64,000 nt of DNA from Desmonostoc muscorum FACHB-395 (GTDB lineage Bacteria; Cyanobacteriota; Cyanobacteriia; Cyanobacteriales; Nostocaceae), in the NCBI RefSeq assembly GCF_014698035.1, contig NZ_JACJSF010000002.1, positions 62,001 to 126,000 of the forward strand, written 5' to 3'. Position numbers and translations under genes: made by a program. Below the pieces are notes generated by a model that saw only the letters and a list, made by a program, of their open reading frames with translations, was not told where the DNA came from and did no database searches. Position 1 is the first letter of the stretch; each line of letters begins with the position of its first letter. This document shows positions 44,866 through 54,517 of the stretch, in pieces.

Positions 44866-46059
44866 ATGAATAAAATGGCTGTTAGAGTTCCTTTTGTAGA
44901 CCTGAAGTTGCAACACGAACCAATTCAAATGCAATTGCAATATGCAATCCAATCTGTATTGGAACAGGGAGATTTTATTTTAGGGCAAGCACTCTCAGAT
45001 TTTGAAGCAGCATTTGCGGCAGTATCGGGGGCAGCTTATGGTGTTGGTGTTGCATCAGGAACAGATGCGATCGCTCTCGGATTGCAAGCTTGTAATATTG
45101 GTGCTGGCGATGAGGTAATTTTACCAGCCAACACTTTTATCGCAACCTTGATTGGAGTTATCCGCGCTGGCGCGAAGCCAATTCTGGTAGATTGCGATCG
45201 CCAAACAGCTTTAATTGATTTAGAGGCCGCAGCAAAGGCAATTACGCCTCAGACTAAAGCAATTATTCCTGTACATCTCTATGGACAAATGGTATCACCA
45301 TGTGAACTCATCAAATTTGCTGATACCTACAAACTACTAATTTTTGAAGATGCCGCCCAAGCACACCTTGCCCAAAGAGACGGATATCACGCTGGTTCAG
45401 TAGGCATAGCAGCAGCTTTTAGTTTCTATCCCAGCAAAAATTTGGGAGCATTTGGGGATGGGGGAATGCTGCTGACACGAGATTCAGATGTCGCCCAGAA
45501 GATGGGGCGTTTGCGAAATTATGGTGCATCGCAAAAGTATTTTCATACTGAACCCGGTACGAATAGCCGTTTGGATACTTTACAAGCAGCTATTTTGCAC
45601 CAAAAATTACCATATTTGCCACAGTGGAATCGCGATCGCTTGACTATTGCCCAGCAGTATGATGCTGAACTAGCACCCTTGGCAACTACTGGTATTATTC
45701 CTATAGAAAATCAAAGTGATACAGGACACGTTTATCATCTTTATGTCATTAAAGTTGATGATTCTTGCCCAATAGAACGCCAGCAACTCCAAGAAAAACT
45801 CACAGCAGTGGGAATTCAAACCGGCATTCACTACCCAATTCCTTGTCATCTTCAGCCAGCATTCAGCAATTTAGGCTATCAGCCGGGAGATTTTCCCCAA
45901 GCAGAAAAACTGTCACAGCAAATATTATCATTACCGATGTATCCTGGTTTGAGCAGTAGCCAAGTTAAAGAAGTTGTAGCTGCGATCGCTCATGCAGTTT
46001 CAACAACTTCTCAGGTAGATGAAAACTCCAATGCCGACCTTGACAGCGTGGTAGCCTAA
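44866..46059 (+). CDS. DegT/DnrJ/EryC1/StrS-family sugar aminotransferase
   Basis: A 397-residue PLP enzyme. FVDLKLQHEPIQ opens the fold, GVASGTDAIALGLQA binds cofactor phosphate, FEDAAQAHLAQ holds the conserved Asp, and SFYPSKNLGAFGDGGML has the PLP-binding Lys. HYPIPCHLQPAF near the end is typical. It would make an amino sugar nucleotide for surface glycans. It heads the exosortase and polysaccharide export set; the exact sugar is unknown. Confidence 0.92.
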   Translation: MNKMAVRVPFVDLKLQHEPIQMQLQYAIQSVLEQGDFILGQALSDFEAAFAAVSGAAYGVGVASGTDAIALGLQACNIGAGDEVILPANTFIATLIGVIRAGAKPILVDCDRQTALIDLEAAAKAITPQTKAIIPVHLYGQMVSPCELIKFADTYKLLIFEDAAQAHLAQRDGYHAGSVGIAAAFSFYPSKNLGAFGDGGMLLTRDSDVAQKMGRLRNYGASQKYFHTEPGTNSRLDTLQAAILHQKLPYLPQWNRDRLTIAQQYDAELAPLATTGIIPIENQSDTGHVYHLYVIKVDDSCPIERQQLQEKLTAVGIQTGIHYPIPCHLQPAFSNLGYQPGDFPQAEKLSQQILSLPMYPGLSSSQVKEVVAAIAHAVSTTSQVDENSNADLDSVVA

Positions 46060-46084
46060 AGTTAATTCATACTTATATGTGCAT

Positions 46085-46142
46085 CCAACAATTAGACATT
46101 TGTTCTTTGTCAGTTGTCCTTTGCAAATGACCAATGACCAAT
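46085..46142. repeat. Short heptamer repeats before the exosortase gene
   Basis: TTTGTTCTTTGTC and AATGACCAATGACC units fill the gap. Confidence 0.55.
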
Positions 46143-46149
46143 AAAAATC

Positions 46150-47043
46150 ATGGTACTCCAGCAACAGATTAAAAAAAGAAACGCCTCAGACTTATTGAAT
46201 ATAGCTATTATAGGCGTTTTGCTGCTGCTTTATGCGCCTATATTGCTACACTGGTTGGATGGCTGGCTGAACAAAAATATCAGTACAGAACACGAATATT
46301 TTAGCCACGGGATTATTGGTTTACCATTTGCAGCTTATCTGGCCTGGATAAACCGAAAAAAGTGGAAACGTTTACCAGATACCACACATCCTTTGAGTGC
46401 TGTTTTATTGTTACTAGGGGCAGTGTTTTATCTTAGTGGTGTTACAGAGTGGGTTAACCTTTCCTTGCCCGTTATCCTGGCAGGATTATGTTTGTGGTTT
46501 AAAGGAATAGCAGGTTTGCGATCGCAAGGATTTCCCCTGTTACTGGTATTTTTAGCCACCCCGACAGCAGCACCCTATCTCATTGCGCCCTATACCTTGC
46601 CTCTGCAAAGCTTCATTGCTGGTACGGCAGGTTTCATATTGAATCAATTTGGTATGGACGTAACAGTAAATGAAATCAATCTCTACGTGGGAGGACGCAT
46701 TGTAGAAGTTGCCCCCTATTGTGCAGGGTTGAAAATGTTGTTCACAACTCTCTACGTTGGTTTGATGCTGCTTTATTGGACAGATGCTTTATCTTCACGG
46801 CGCACAACCATATCGTTTTTATCCCTTGCTGCGATCGTTAGTACTACTGCCAATATCATTCGTAACACTTTACTGACTTTCTTTCACGGCACAGGTCAAG
46901 AAGCAGCTTTTAAATGGCTACATGAAGGTTGGGGTGGTGACTTATACTCTGCTTGTATGCTGGTGTCATTAGTACCCCTACTGAATTGGATTAATAGCTA
47001 TTTTTCAGCATCTCTAGAAACTGAGCAAGAAACAGAAAGTTAG
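46150..47043 (+). CDS. Exosortase (cyanoexosortase B type)
   Basis: A 297-residue polytopic membrane protease/transpeptidase that processes proteins carrying PEP-CTERM-type sorting signals. It has about eight membrane segments and the catalytic triad region: Cys in VAPYCAGLKMLFTTLYVG, Arg in NIIRNTLLTFFHG, and His in WLHEGWGGDL. A partner gene follows 200 bp downstream. The neighbouring export genes fit the known link between exosortases and exopolysaccharide loci. The cyanoexosortase B label is from memory of that subfamily. Confidence 0.9.
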   Translation: MVLQQQIKKRNASDLLNIAIIGVLLLLYAPILLHWLDGWLNKNISTEHEYFSHGIIGLPFAAYLAWINRKKWKRLPDTTHPLSAVLLLLGAVFYLSGVTEWVNLSLPVILAGLCLWFKGIAGLRSQGFPLLLVFLATPTAAPYLIAPYTLPLQSFIAGTAGFILNQFGMDVTVNEINLYVGGRIVEVAPYCAGLKMLFTTLYVGLMLLYWTDALSSRRTTISFLSLAAIVSTTANIIRNTLLTFFHGTGQEAAFKWLHEGWGGDLYSACMLVSLVPLLNWINSYFSASLETEQETES

Positions 47044-47049
47044 AACTAT

Positions 47050-47165
47050 GGGCATTGGGAAGAGGACTTGGGGACAAGGAGAATTGGGGACAAGGGGAAA
47101 GACTTGTTTCAAGTTCTCACCTCTCTTGTCCCCTTGTCCCCTTGTCCCTGCTCCCCTCCCTCTTA
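47050..47165. repeat. GGGGACAAG-type repeats
   Basis: GGGACAAGGAG-type units are followed by complementary CTTGTCCCC units, able to fold into a long hairpin between the exosortase gene and its partner. Confidence 0.65.
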
Positions 47166-47243
47166 ATCTACTCATAAATATTACTGAACTCATGGTGTGA
47201 TTTTATAAAGTAAAATTTTGCCTAAGTATCACAAATTTTACTG

Positions 47244-47969
47244 ATGATTTCATTCTCCAAGTTTTTCAAAGAAAACCAGTTCAATCAGGTAGCAGCACTT
47301 TTGTTATTGCTACTACTGCTAGCAATAGGAGGGATTCCCGGATATCTAACAGGACATTGGCAATGGAAACAGCCGCTACCTGTTACTAATCTCCACGAGT
47401 TAAAACAGATCCGCAACACTGGGTTAGCCCTTCCTGGTTGGCAAACTATTGAACAATCAGAACAGCAAATTGGCGAACATAAATGGTCTTTGCAGGTAAT
47501 GAAAAAAGAAGGTTCGCAATCCCAGGCAATCCTGCTTTTGCTACCGCAAAATGGGCCTATGGATCAACCAGAGGTAGAGTGGACAGATGTTAACGGCTGG
47601 GGAAGATCGCGCTGGGGAAAGTGGGATATAGCGCAATCTCGTTCTGCCGAATTTACTGTGAAACAGTCTGAAAAGTTGGCTTCTAATGTTGTTGAAACTA
47701 AAGTAGAAGCTAGGTTCTTTCGTGCTGCCACACCACAGCAAACCTTCGCTGTCTTGCAATGGTACGCCATGCCAGACGGCGGAAATCCATCACCTTTCCA
47801 TTGGTTCTTGGCAGATCAAGTGGCCCAGTGGCGCAAGCAACGTATTCCCTGGGTAAGCGTGAGCATTCTAATCCCGATGGAACCTTTAGGGCAGGTAGAA
47901 CAATCTTGGTCTTTAGCCAAGTCTATGGGGGAAACCGTGCAAAGTACATTGATGGCAGGCCCTTTGTAA
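47244..47969 (+). CDS. Exosortase-associated protein (EpsI-like)
   Basis: A 241-residue protein with one N-terminal membrane segment (VAALLLLLLLLAIGGIPGY) and an outer domain (LALPGWQTIEQSEQQIGEHK, then VLQWYAMPDGG). This layout fits the EpsI-like protein that accompanies cyanoexosortase B. It probably helps substrate processing. It is co-oriented with the exosortase gene. Confidence 0.82.
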   Translation: MISFSKFFKENQFNQVAALLLLLLLLAIGGIPGYLTGHWQWKQPLPVTNLHELKQIRNTGLALPGWQTIEQSEQQIGEHKWSLQVMKKEGSQSQAILLLLPQNGPMDQPEVEWTDVNGWGRSRWGKWDIAQSRSAEFTVKQSEKLASNVVETKVEARFFRAATPQQTFAVLQWYAMPDGGNPSPFHWFLADQVAQWRKQRIPWVSVSILIPMEPLGQVEQSWSLAKSMGETVQSTLMAGPL

Positions 47970-48325
47970 AGTATCTGATGAATGCCCTTGTGCAGAGATT
48001 CATCAGAAGTAAGTTGGTAGAAATAAACCAAATTATGTTATGAAACGTAAATAGTCTTAAAGTCCTTACTAATGACCAATGACAAAGGACAAATGACAGC
48101 CCTTGCTAGTTAGCTTTAATTGCGCCAACCTACTTATCTTTATAAATTGCATTCAGCCTAAAACTTAGCCAAAAGATGTTAATAATATGAAGTTAGTATT
48201 TAAATTTAGTAAAGTTCTTCTCTTTTTCTTGGTAAATACTTGCAGACTCCAGAGACATTGGGGACATTTATAGAGTAAAATAACGACTCGGCGCGAATAA
48301 TTCTCATATCATTTTTTCTGCACCG
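47970..48325. other. 350-bp spacer, no gene seen
   Basis: It contains a short AATGACC/AGGACAA heptamer repeat (about 48070-48098) and AT-rich DNA that probably holds the promoter of the export gene. No coding signal is seen. Confidence 0.45.
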
Positions 48326-49690
48326 ATGTTCATAGATCCCACTTCTTATATGCGTGCATTCAGCGCCTTTTGTTTTGTTAGTCTTCAAGTAGGAGTTTTT
48401 TTAATAACACCTATCCAACTTGTCGTTGCCCAACCTTTTCCATCTCAAGGACAATCACCAAGGCAACCCCCCTCGCCTGTGCCAGGTACTGAGACTGAGG
48501 TTATACCTACAGGTGCAAATGACGAAACTTCCAGCCAACTCAGCCGCTACCTCTTAGGGCCAGGAGATATAATTGGCGTTGTACTTCAGCGTCCTCCTGG
48601 CCCATACCGCTTAGGCATAGGAGATGGAATTAGCGTTTCGGTTCAACGCTTTCCAGATTTGAGTTTTCAAGCTTCAATCAACCCAGAAGGTAACATTGTA
48701 GTGCCACTACTGGGAACAGTTTCTTTACAAGGTTTAACTTTAGAAGAAGCTCAAGAAAAAATTCGCTTGGGTTTAAATCGTTATGTTGTCGATCCAGTAA
48801 TAGTTTTAGCCTTAGCCGCGCAGCGTCAAGACTTAAGTTTTCAAGCTGTAATTAGTCCCGAAGGCACCATCGTAGTACCGCAAGTGGGAACGGTGTCATT
48901 ACAAGGTTTAACTTTAGAAGAAGCTCAAGAAAAAATTCGCTTGGGTTTAAGTCGCTTTTTCCCAGATCCAATCATAGTAGTATCTTTGGCAGGGGCGCGA
49001 CCAGTTCAAGTTACCGTTAGTGGAGAAATATTCAGACCAGGAATTTATCCGATTAATTCAGCAACACCCCGCGTTGCTGATGCCTTGCTAATATCTGGGG
49101 GTTCAACGTTGAATGCAGACCTGCGACAAATACAAGTACGCCGCAAGTTAATTGATGGTTCTGTGATTTCACAAACTATTGACTTATATGCAGCACTGCA
49201 AAATGGCGGTTCAATCCCTAATTTACGCTTACAAGATGGAGATGCGATACTCATCCCCCGTCGTGAAGTTGGTAATGATGACGGTTATGACCGCAATTTG
49301 GTAGCACGTTCATCCTTAGCCACACCACAGATTAGAGTCCGGGTTTTAAACTACGCTGCGGGAGGTCTCTCTATTCAAGCACTGCCTAATGGCAGTACGT
49401 TTGTAGATGCTTTGGGAGGAGTAAATCTTGATACTGCTAATCTCCGAGATATCGCTCTCGTTCGCTTTGATCCTGAACAAGGTAAAGCTGTTACCCAGAA
49501 ACTTGATGCTAAAAAAGCTCTAGGAGGCGATGCGTCTCAAAATGTGGCGCTTCAAGATAATGATGTTATTGTTGTTGGTCGTAACCTCATAGGTAGAATT
49601 ACTAATTTCCTAACTACCATTACCCAACCTTTCTTTAACGTTCAATCCTTTCTCCGGTTTTTTGACAACTTCGGTGGCGGGTCAAATTAG
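48326..49690 (+). CDS. Wza/GumB-type polysaccharide export protein with duplicated domain
   Basis: A 454-residue outer-membrane export protein. The signal sequence (AFSAFCFVSLQVGVFLITP) may start at Met1 or Met9. GPGD-type motifs (LGPGDIIGV, then LGIGDGISV) lead into the Poly_export domain, which is tandemly duplicated: LSFQA, EGNIVVP and GLTLEEAQEKIRLGL recur 58 residues later. SLBB-like domains follow (VTVSGEIFRPGIYPI; VRVLNYAAGG). It would form the outer-membrane exit channel for a polysaccharide handled with the next gene's product. Confidence 0.9.
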   Translation: MFIDPTSYMRAFSAFCFVSLQVGVFLITPIQLVVAQPFPSQGQSPRQPPSPVPGTETEVIPTGANDETSSQLSRYLLGPGDIIGVVLQRPPGPYRLGIGDGISVSVQRFPDLSFQASINPEGNIVVPLLGTVSLQGLTLEEAQEKIRLGLNRYVVDPVIVLALAAQRQDLSFQAVISPEGTIVVPQVGTVSLQGLTLEEAQEKIRLGLSRFFPDPIIVVSLAGARPVQVTVSGEIFRPGIYPINSATPRVADALLISGGSTLNADLRQIQVRRKLIDGSVISQTIDLYAALQNGGSIPNLRLQDGDAILIPRREVGNDDGYDRNLVARSSLATPQIRVRVLNYAAGGLSIQALPNGSTFVDALGGVNLDTANLRDIALVRFDPEQGKAVTQKLDAKKALGGDASQNVALQDNDVIVVGRNLIGRITNFLTTITQPFFNVQSFLRFFDNFGGGSN

Positions 49691-49901
49691 TAACTCTAAA
49701 AGAAGGATACAATCTGGAAATAGTTGGGAGTGTAGGAAGCCACATCTCCAACTGGTCTTTGAATTCGTGAATGTAAAAATATTAAACATATCAACCAATA
49801 TATAGTATGAAGTTGATAGCGTTCTTTTATCAAAACCACTATCTTTAGTTTGGTGCTTCCTAAATTTTAAATTTTGAATTTTGAATTGGAGCGAAGCGAC
49901 C

Positions 49902-52076
49902 ATGACCCCACCAATTGTTAAGCGCTATCTTATTGCTTTTGATAAGTACAAGTGGATTGGACTAGCTAGTTTTGGTCTAGTTATAGTAGGGTCAACTGTG
50001 GTAGCTATGCAACCAGAGCCACCTACTAGCTATATAGCATCTGCCGCACTTACCTATAGTGGTCCACCAGTTTCTTTTTCTGCAACTGGTACAGAAATCC
50101 AACAGCAAGGAAAAGAACTGAATCAGGAAGTTTTACTCTCCAACCAAATAATTGCAGCAGTGGCAGAAAAAGTCGGTGTCAAACCGACAAAGCTGGGTAA
50201 CAGTGTCGTCCTTTCTGTTCCTAAAAAAAACCCCAGGACTGGAGAATTGGAATCTAGTATTTTGGAATTGAAATATGTAGATACTGATCCCAAACGAGGT
50301 ATACAGGTCTTGGCGGAATTGATGCAAGCAATGATCAAGTTGAGTAGTGATATCAATACTGGGCGATTACAAGCAATTATTGAAAAGATTAACGATCGCG
50401 TACCACAGGCTAAACGAGAGTTGCAAGTTGCTGAAAAGAAGTTAGAACAGTACGATCGCATCGAACGAACAGCAATATTAGCAGCCGAGAATGGCAGCTT
50501 GTTAAGCGCTGTTACTGCTAGCCAAAATCTCCAACGGCAGATGCAATTAACTATTTCTGGGGTTGATGGTCAAATTCGCAGTTTACAAAATAAGTTAGGC
50601 TTAACAGTCGGACAGGCTTATGTTTCTTCTGCTTTGAGTGCCGATCCAATTATTGGTAACTTACGAGCGCAAATTTATCAAAGTGAGTCGCAAATCGCCG
50701 TACTCAAAAAGGATTTGCGACCAGAACACCCAACGATGGTTCAGCTAATGCGTCAGAAACAAGCTGCTGAAGAATTGCTGCAACAACGTGCATCTGAGGT
50801 ATTAGGTGGAGATGGGACGGCGGCTCCGCTTCAGGGTAGCGTTGCAGGTATTCGCACCCAAAGCAGCTTAGATCCAGCCCGCCAGCAATTGGCAAACCAA
50901 ATGGTGTCTTTGCAAACCCAACGGGAGACGCTGCAACAACAATTAGTTCAAGAGATCCAACAAGAAGCGCGACTACGGCAAGAGTATTCTCTGATACCGA
51001 ATAAGCAATTAGAGCGATCGCGTTTAGAACAGGAGGTTGCCCTCAAAAAATCCATCTACGACCAAATGCAGGTGAAGCTAACCGATGCTAAAACCGCAGA
51101 GGCAGAAACTACAAGCAGCCTCAGCATTGCCAGACGGCCTACAGCTGCTGCTGATATCAAACCCCCGAAGAGTGTACCTATTACCCTTGCTGTAGGCGGT
51201 TTCTTAGGTGTGGTGATTGGTGGTGGGGTGATATTTTTGTTGGGAGCGCTGGAAGGGACTTTCAAAACCAGAGAGGATATTCGCGAGAGCCTCAAGCAAC
51301 GGGAAGTGGCAGTATTGGGAGAATTGCCTTTAATGCCAGTTGATGATTTGGATAAAGAGGCAGTACCGGTGGTCATTTCTGCTGATTCTCCTTATTTAGA
51401 ATTTTATGAGAAATTCCGCAGTAATCTGCGCCGGATAGGTGGTAAAAACTTAAAGGTGGTGTTGATTACTAGCACCAGTAGTTTAGAGGGTAAAACGGCA
51501 AGTGCTTATAACTTGGGTATAGCTTCTGCCCGTGCTGGTAAAAGAACCTTAATTATCGAAACAGATTTGCGATCGCCTTCCCGTTCAACATCCCTGAAAG
51601 TAATTCCTGATCCCGATGCCTCAATTGAACCCCTACGTTATTACGCTAACTTAAGTGAATGTATCCGTTTAGTTCCTGATGTAGAAAATTTATACATTCT
51701 TCCAAGCCCTGGCCCTGTGCGCCAATCTGCTGCTATTCTGGAATCTAGCGAAATGCGGCGGCTGATTGAGGATGTCCGCGAGCGTTTTGATTTAGTTATT
51801 TTAGATACTAGCCCACTCAGCATCTCCAACGACCCTCTGTTAATCCAACCTTACAGTGATGGGATCGTATTAGTGACACGGCCACACTACACACAAGAGA
51901 ATATGTTAGGTGAAGCTGTTGATCAATTGGTAGAAGCTGAACTGGGGTTGTTAGGAGCAATTATTAATGGTGCTGATATCATTGTTTCTGTACCGGAAGA
52001 AGTTGCACAATCATCAACATTTACATCTGAGGTAGAAGAATCAGAAGAAGTTTCAGCAGCTGCTAGCAAAAACTAA
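49902..52076 (+). CDS. Wzc-like polysaccharide copolymerase/BY-kinase-type ATPase
   Basis: A 724-residue inner-membrane protein from the ATG at 49902, preceded by TTGGAGCG. It has TM1 (about residues 15-35), a long periplasmic coiled-coil region, TM2 near residue 425, and a cytoplasmic ATPase domain. This has a variant Walker A (TSSLEGKT near residue 523), Walker A' (LIIETDLRSP) and Walker B (LVILDTSPL). The C-terminus is acidic and has no tyrosine cluster, so classical autophosphorylation is doubtful. It pairs with the exporter gene just upstream. Confidence 0.9.
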   Translation: MTPPIVKRYLIAFDKYKWIGLASFGLVIVGSTVVAMQPEPPTSYIASAALTYSGPPVSFSATGTEIQQQGKELNQEVLLSNQIIAAVAEKVGVKPTKLGNSVVLSVPKKNPRTGELESSILELKYVDTDPKRGIQVLAELMQAMIKLSSDINTGRLQAIIEKINDRVPQAKRELQVAEKKLEQYDRIERTAILAAENGSLLSAVTASQNLQRQMQLTISGVDGQIRSLQNKLGLTVGQAYVSSALSADPIIGNLRAQIYQSESQIAVLKKDLRPEHPTMVQLMRQKQAAEELLQQRASEVLGGDGTAAPLQGSVAGIRTQSSLDPARQQLANQMVSLQTQRETLQQQLVQEIQQEARLRQEYSLIPNKQLERSRLEQEVALKKSIYDQMQVKLTDAKTAEAETTSSLSIARRPTAAADIKPPKSVPITLAVGGFLGVVIGGGVIFLLGALEGTFKTREDIRESLKQREVAVLGELPLMPVDDLDKEAVPVVISADSPYLEFYEKFRSNLRRIGGKNLKVVLITSTSSLEGKTASAYNLGIASARAGKRTLIIETDLRSPSRSTSLKVIPDPDASIEPLRYYANLSECIRLVPDVENLYILPSPGPVRQSAAILESSEMRRLIEDVRERFDLVILDTSPLSISNDPLLIQPYSDGIVLVTRPHYTQENMLGEAVDQLVEAELGLLGAIINGADIIVSVPEEVAQSSTFTSEVEESEEVSAAASKN

Positions 52077-52119
52077 TATCCCAATAGGGAAATTTCAATA
52101 TTTCAATGTTGTATGGGCG

Positions 52120-52146
52120 CTTCTCTACGAGACGCTACGCGAACGC
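52120..52146. repeat. 27-bp dispersed repeat, inverted copy
   Basis: CTTCTCTACGAGACGCTACG and the following bases are the exact reverse complement of 38158-38184. It lies in the gap after the Wzc-like gene. Confidence 0.8.
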
Positions 52147-52235
52147 ATTTTCACTGGGTAAGTAAGCAAAGGTTAACGCAGAGGTTTGATAGCTAGCAAT
52201 TTTTTCGCTATGAATTTAGACAGAAAATGCTGTAT

Positions 52236-52940
52236 TTAGTCCTGCCTAAACAACCCAAACACGGGAGCGAGAATTACCCCAAAAACAAAACCCCCGATAT
52301 GCGCCCAATAAGCAACTCCACCGGTTTGTACAGTCATGTGAGCAGCTGTTTGTAAGGTAGCAAGACCAGATATAACATTCTGCACAAAGAAAAGTCCAAT
52401 TATCACTAGTGCTGGAATTCTGATTGTGGTGATGAAAATCCCCAAAAAAACTAAGGTCATGACTTTAGCGTGGGGAAAGCGGATGATGTACGCACCCAAA
52501 ACCCCAGAAATTGCACCACTTGCCCCCAAGGAAGGAATCTCAGAATTCATACCAATAAACCATTGGCATAAGGCAGCTAAAGCACCACACGCCAAATAAA
52601 AAATTAGATATTTGGCATGACCTAATCGATCTTCAATATTGTTTCCAAAAACCCAGAGAAACAACATATTTGAGATTAAGTGCCACCAACCACCGTGTAA
52701 AAATTGTGACGTAAATAATGTTATCCACTCTCCACTCAAATTAGTGGTTAACTCTTGAGGTACTACCGCATACTGACTTAAAAACTGACTCAATTGTGCA
52801 TTTGACAGGCTTACCTCGTGGAGAAAAACTACAATATTCATGCCAATTAACCCGTAGGTGAAATACGGGGTGATTCGCGTCGGATTTTCGTCGTAGAGGG
52901 GAAACACAGGTGTTTTTCCTAAATTATTGGCTAATTGCAA
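52236..52940 (-). CDS. Rhomboid-family intramembrane serine protease
   Basis: A 234-residue rhomboid with six or so membrane segments. The catalytic Ser lies in LGASGAISGVLGAY and the His in AYWAHIGGFVFG; HGGWWHLISNMLFLWVFG is the conserved loop/helix. It is the second of two tandem paralogues 85 bp apart, with the same gene direction. Substrates are unknown; rhomboids cleave membrane-anchored proteins. Confidence 0.92.
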   Translation of the reverse strand: MQLANNLGKTPVFPLYDENPTRITPYFTYGLIGMNIVVFLHEVSLSNAQLSQFLSQYAVVPQELTTNLSGEWITLFTSQFLHGGWWHLISNMLFLWVFGNNIEDRLGHAKYLIFYLACGALAALCQWFIGMNSEIPSLGASGAISGVLGAYIIRFPHAKVMTLVFLGIFITTIRIPALVIIGLFFVQNVISGLATLQTAAHMTVQTGGVAYWAHIGGFVFGVILAPVFGLFRQD

Positions 52941-53025
52941 TATAGCTTGTAAGGCTAGTAGTTGCGAAGCTTAGGCAATTTCACCTATTAAATCAATCAG
53001 TCTTATTGATAGTTCCAATAAAAAA

Positions 53026-53745
53026 TCATTTATACCAAGATTCTTCCTGTGATTTATCGTTAAACAAACCCAACAGAGGGCCGAGAATTGCCCCAAAGAT
53101 AAACCCACCTGCATGGGCCCAGTAGGCAATACCGCCGCTTTCCATACCGATATTAGTACGTGTTTCGAGGCTAGCAAGCCCATAGAAAGCTTGTTCGAGA
53201 AACCAGAATCCCAAAAAGAAATATGCCGGGACACGGAAAGTTGGGAAGAAAATTCCTAAAGGCACTATGCCGAGAACTTCAGCATTGGGAAAGCGGAGAA
53301 TGTATGCTCCTAGAATGCCTGCGATCGCACCACTTGCACCCAAAGATGGAATGCTAGAATCTTGAGCGAAAAACCACTGTGTTAATGCTGCCAAAACACC
53401 GCAAGATAAATAAAACAGTAAATATTTGGCATGACCTAACTTATCTTCAACGTTGTTACCAAAAATCCAGAGGAACAGCATATTACCTGCTAAGTGCAAG
53501 AAACCACCATGCAAGAATTGCGAGGTAATCAAAGTTGCCCATTCTGGTACTGGTTGATGTACGGAGATACCACCAAAGCTGAGGGTGAGTTCTCGTGGAA
53601 CTACAGCCGCAAGGTGTAAAAAGCCATTTAATGCTTGTGGGGGAAGACTTGCTTCATAAAGAAAAGCGAGGACGTTGGCAGCAATCAACCCATAAGTTAC
53701 ATAAGGCGTGATTTTTGTGGGATTATTATCGCTAATTGGAACCAC
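53026..53745 (-). CDS. Rhomboid-family intramembrane serine protease (paralogue)
   Basis: A 239-residue paralogue of the downstream gene. It has the catalytic Ser in LGASGAIAGILGAY, the His in AYWAHAGGFIFG, and HGGFLHLAGNMLFLWIFG. The two proteins agree closely in both catalytic loops and membrane segments, so they come from a tandem duplication that kept both active sites. Confidence 0.92.
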   Translation of the reverse strand: MVPISDNNPTKITPYVTYGLIAANVLAFLYEASLPPQALNGFLHLAAVVPRELTLSFGGISVHQPVPEWATLITSQFLHGGFLHLAGNMLFLWIFGNNVEDKLGHAKYLLFYLSCGVLAALTQWFFAQDSSIPSLGASGAIAGILGAYILRFPNAEVLGIVPLGIFFPTFRVPAYFFLGFWFLEQAFYGLASLETRTNIGMESGGIAYWAHAGGFIFGAILGPLLGLFNDKSQEESWYK

Positions 53746-53856
53746 GGGCGTTTTTCCTGAGTTTAAGACAGCAATTCTACAATACGGAATTTTGTAAGTA
53801 GTTTCTTCTACCTCGTGGATGGATCTGGCTTTGATATTTGAGATTTATTCTAGGAG

Positions 53857-54360
53857 TTACCCTGAAGCAGTAGGCTTCATACGATCGATAAATTTCCAGT
53901 TAGAGAAGAAAGCAGCTTGACCACACTGCTGATTGTGTTCATCTAAAACGTTCCATAGGATAGTATCTTCTATGTAAAAACGTTTACCAGTGCTAGAAGT
54001 ACGGATACCGGAATAATTCTTGATGAAGCCTTTAGTTGCTGCTTCTGATAATAAGCGATCGCGTTCTTCCTGTACTACCTCTTCAGCCGATTGGCGGGAA
54101 GGCATTCTGGTAAATTCTTGCCAAGAAAGCTCCCATAGTTCCAACGCTTTGCGATTACCATAGTTGAAAATTGGGTCTGACTCAGTGCCGTGAGAAACTA
54201 ATACAAAAGGTGCTTCAAATAATAGTTGTGCTATTTCCTGGGGTACACCATTTACATCCAACAAAAAATTTCCCGTCCAATGATGAAAACTCTTTATTAG
54301 GCACTGACTATGGTGAATAATTGCCTCTTGCTGCCAGGGAAATTCGATAATACTGGTCAT
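53857..54360 (-). CDS. MEKHLA-domain protein
   Basis: A 167-residue PAS-like protein from the ATG at 54360 (MTSIIEFPWQ); eight further codons are open upstream. FVLVSHGTESDPIFNYGNRKALELWELSW and the RMPSRQSAE segment match the MEKHLA domain. MEKHLA occurs in plant HD-ZIP III proteins and in cyanobacteria and may bind a small ligand. The role here is unknown. Confidence 0.85.
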   Translation of the reverse strand: MTSIIEFPWQQEAIIHHSQCLIKSFHHWTGNFLLDVNGVPQEIAQLLFEAPFVLVSHGTESDPIFNYGNRKALELWELSWQEFTRMPSRQSAEEVVQEERDRLLSEAATKGFIKNYSGIRTSSTGKRFYIEDTILWNVLDEHNQQCGQAAFFSNWKFIDRMKPTASG

Positions 54361-54517
54361 GAGAAAATTAATACATGGCATCAAAATTATGACATGAAAC
54401 AGTTTTTTTAAAGTTAACGCTTCAGGAAATCAGCAACGCGTAATATTTGGAAGATTGACATACTCTCCTCAAAGCTGAAAATATGTTAGTTAATTTTCTA
54501 TATAGGCTTGGCAACTC

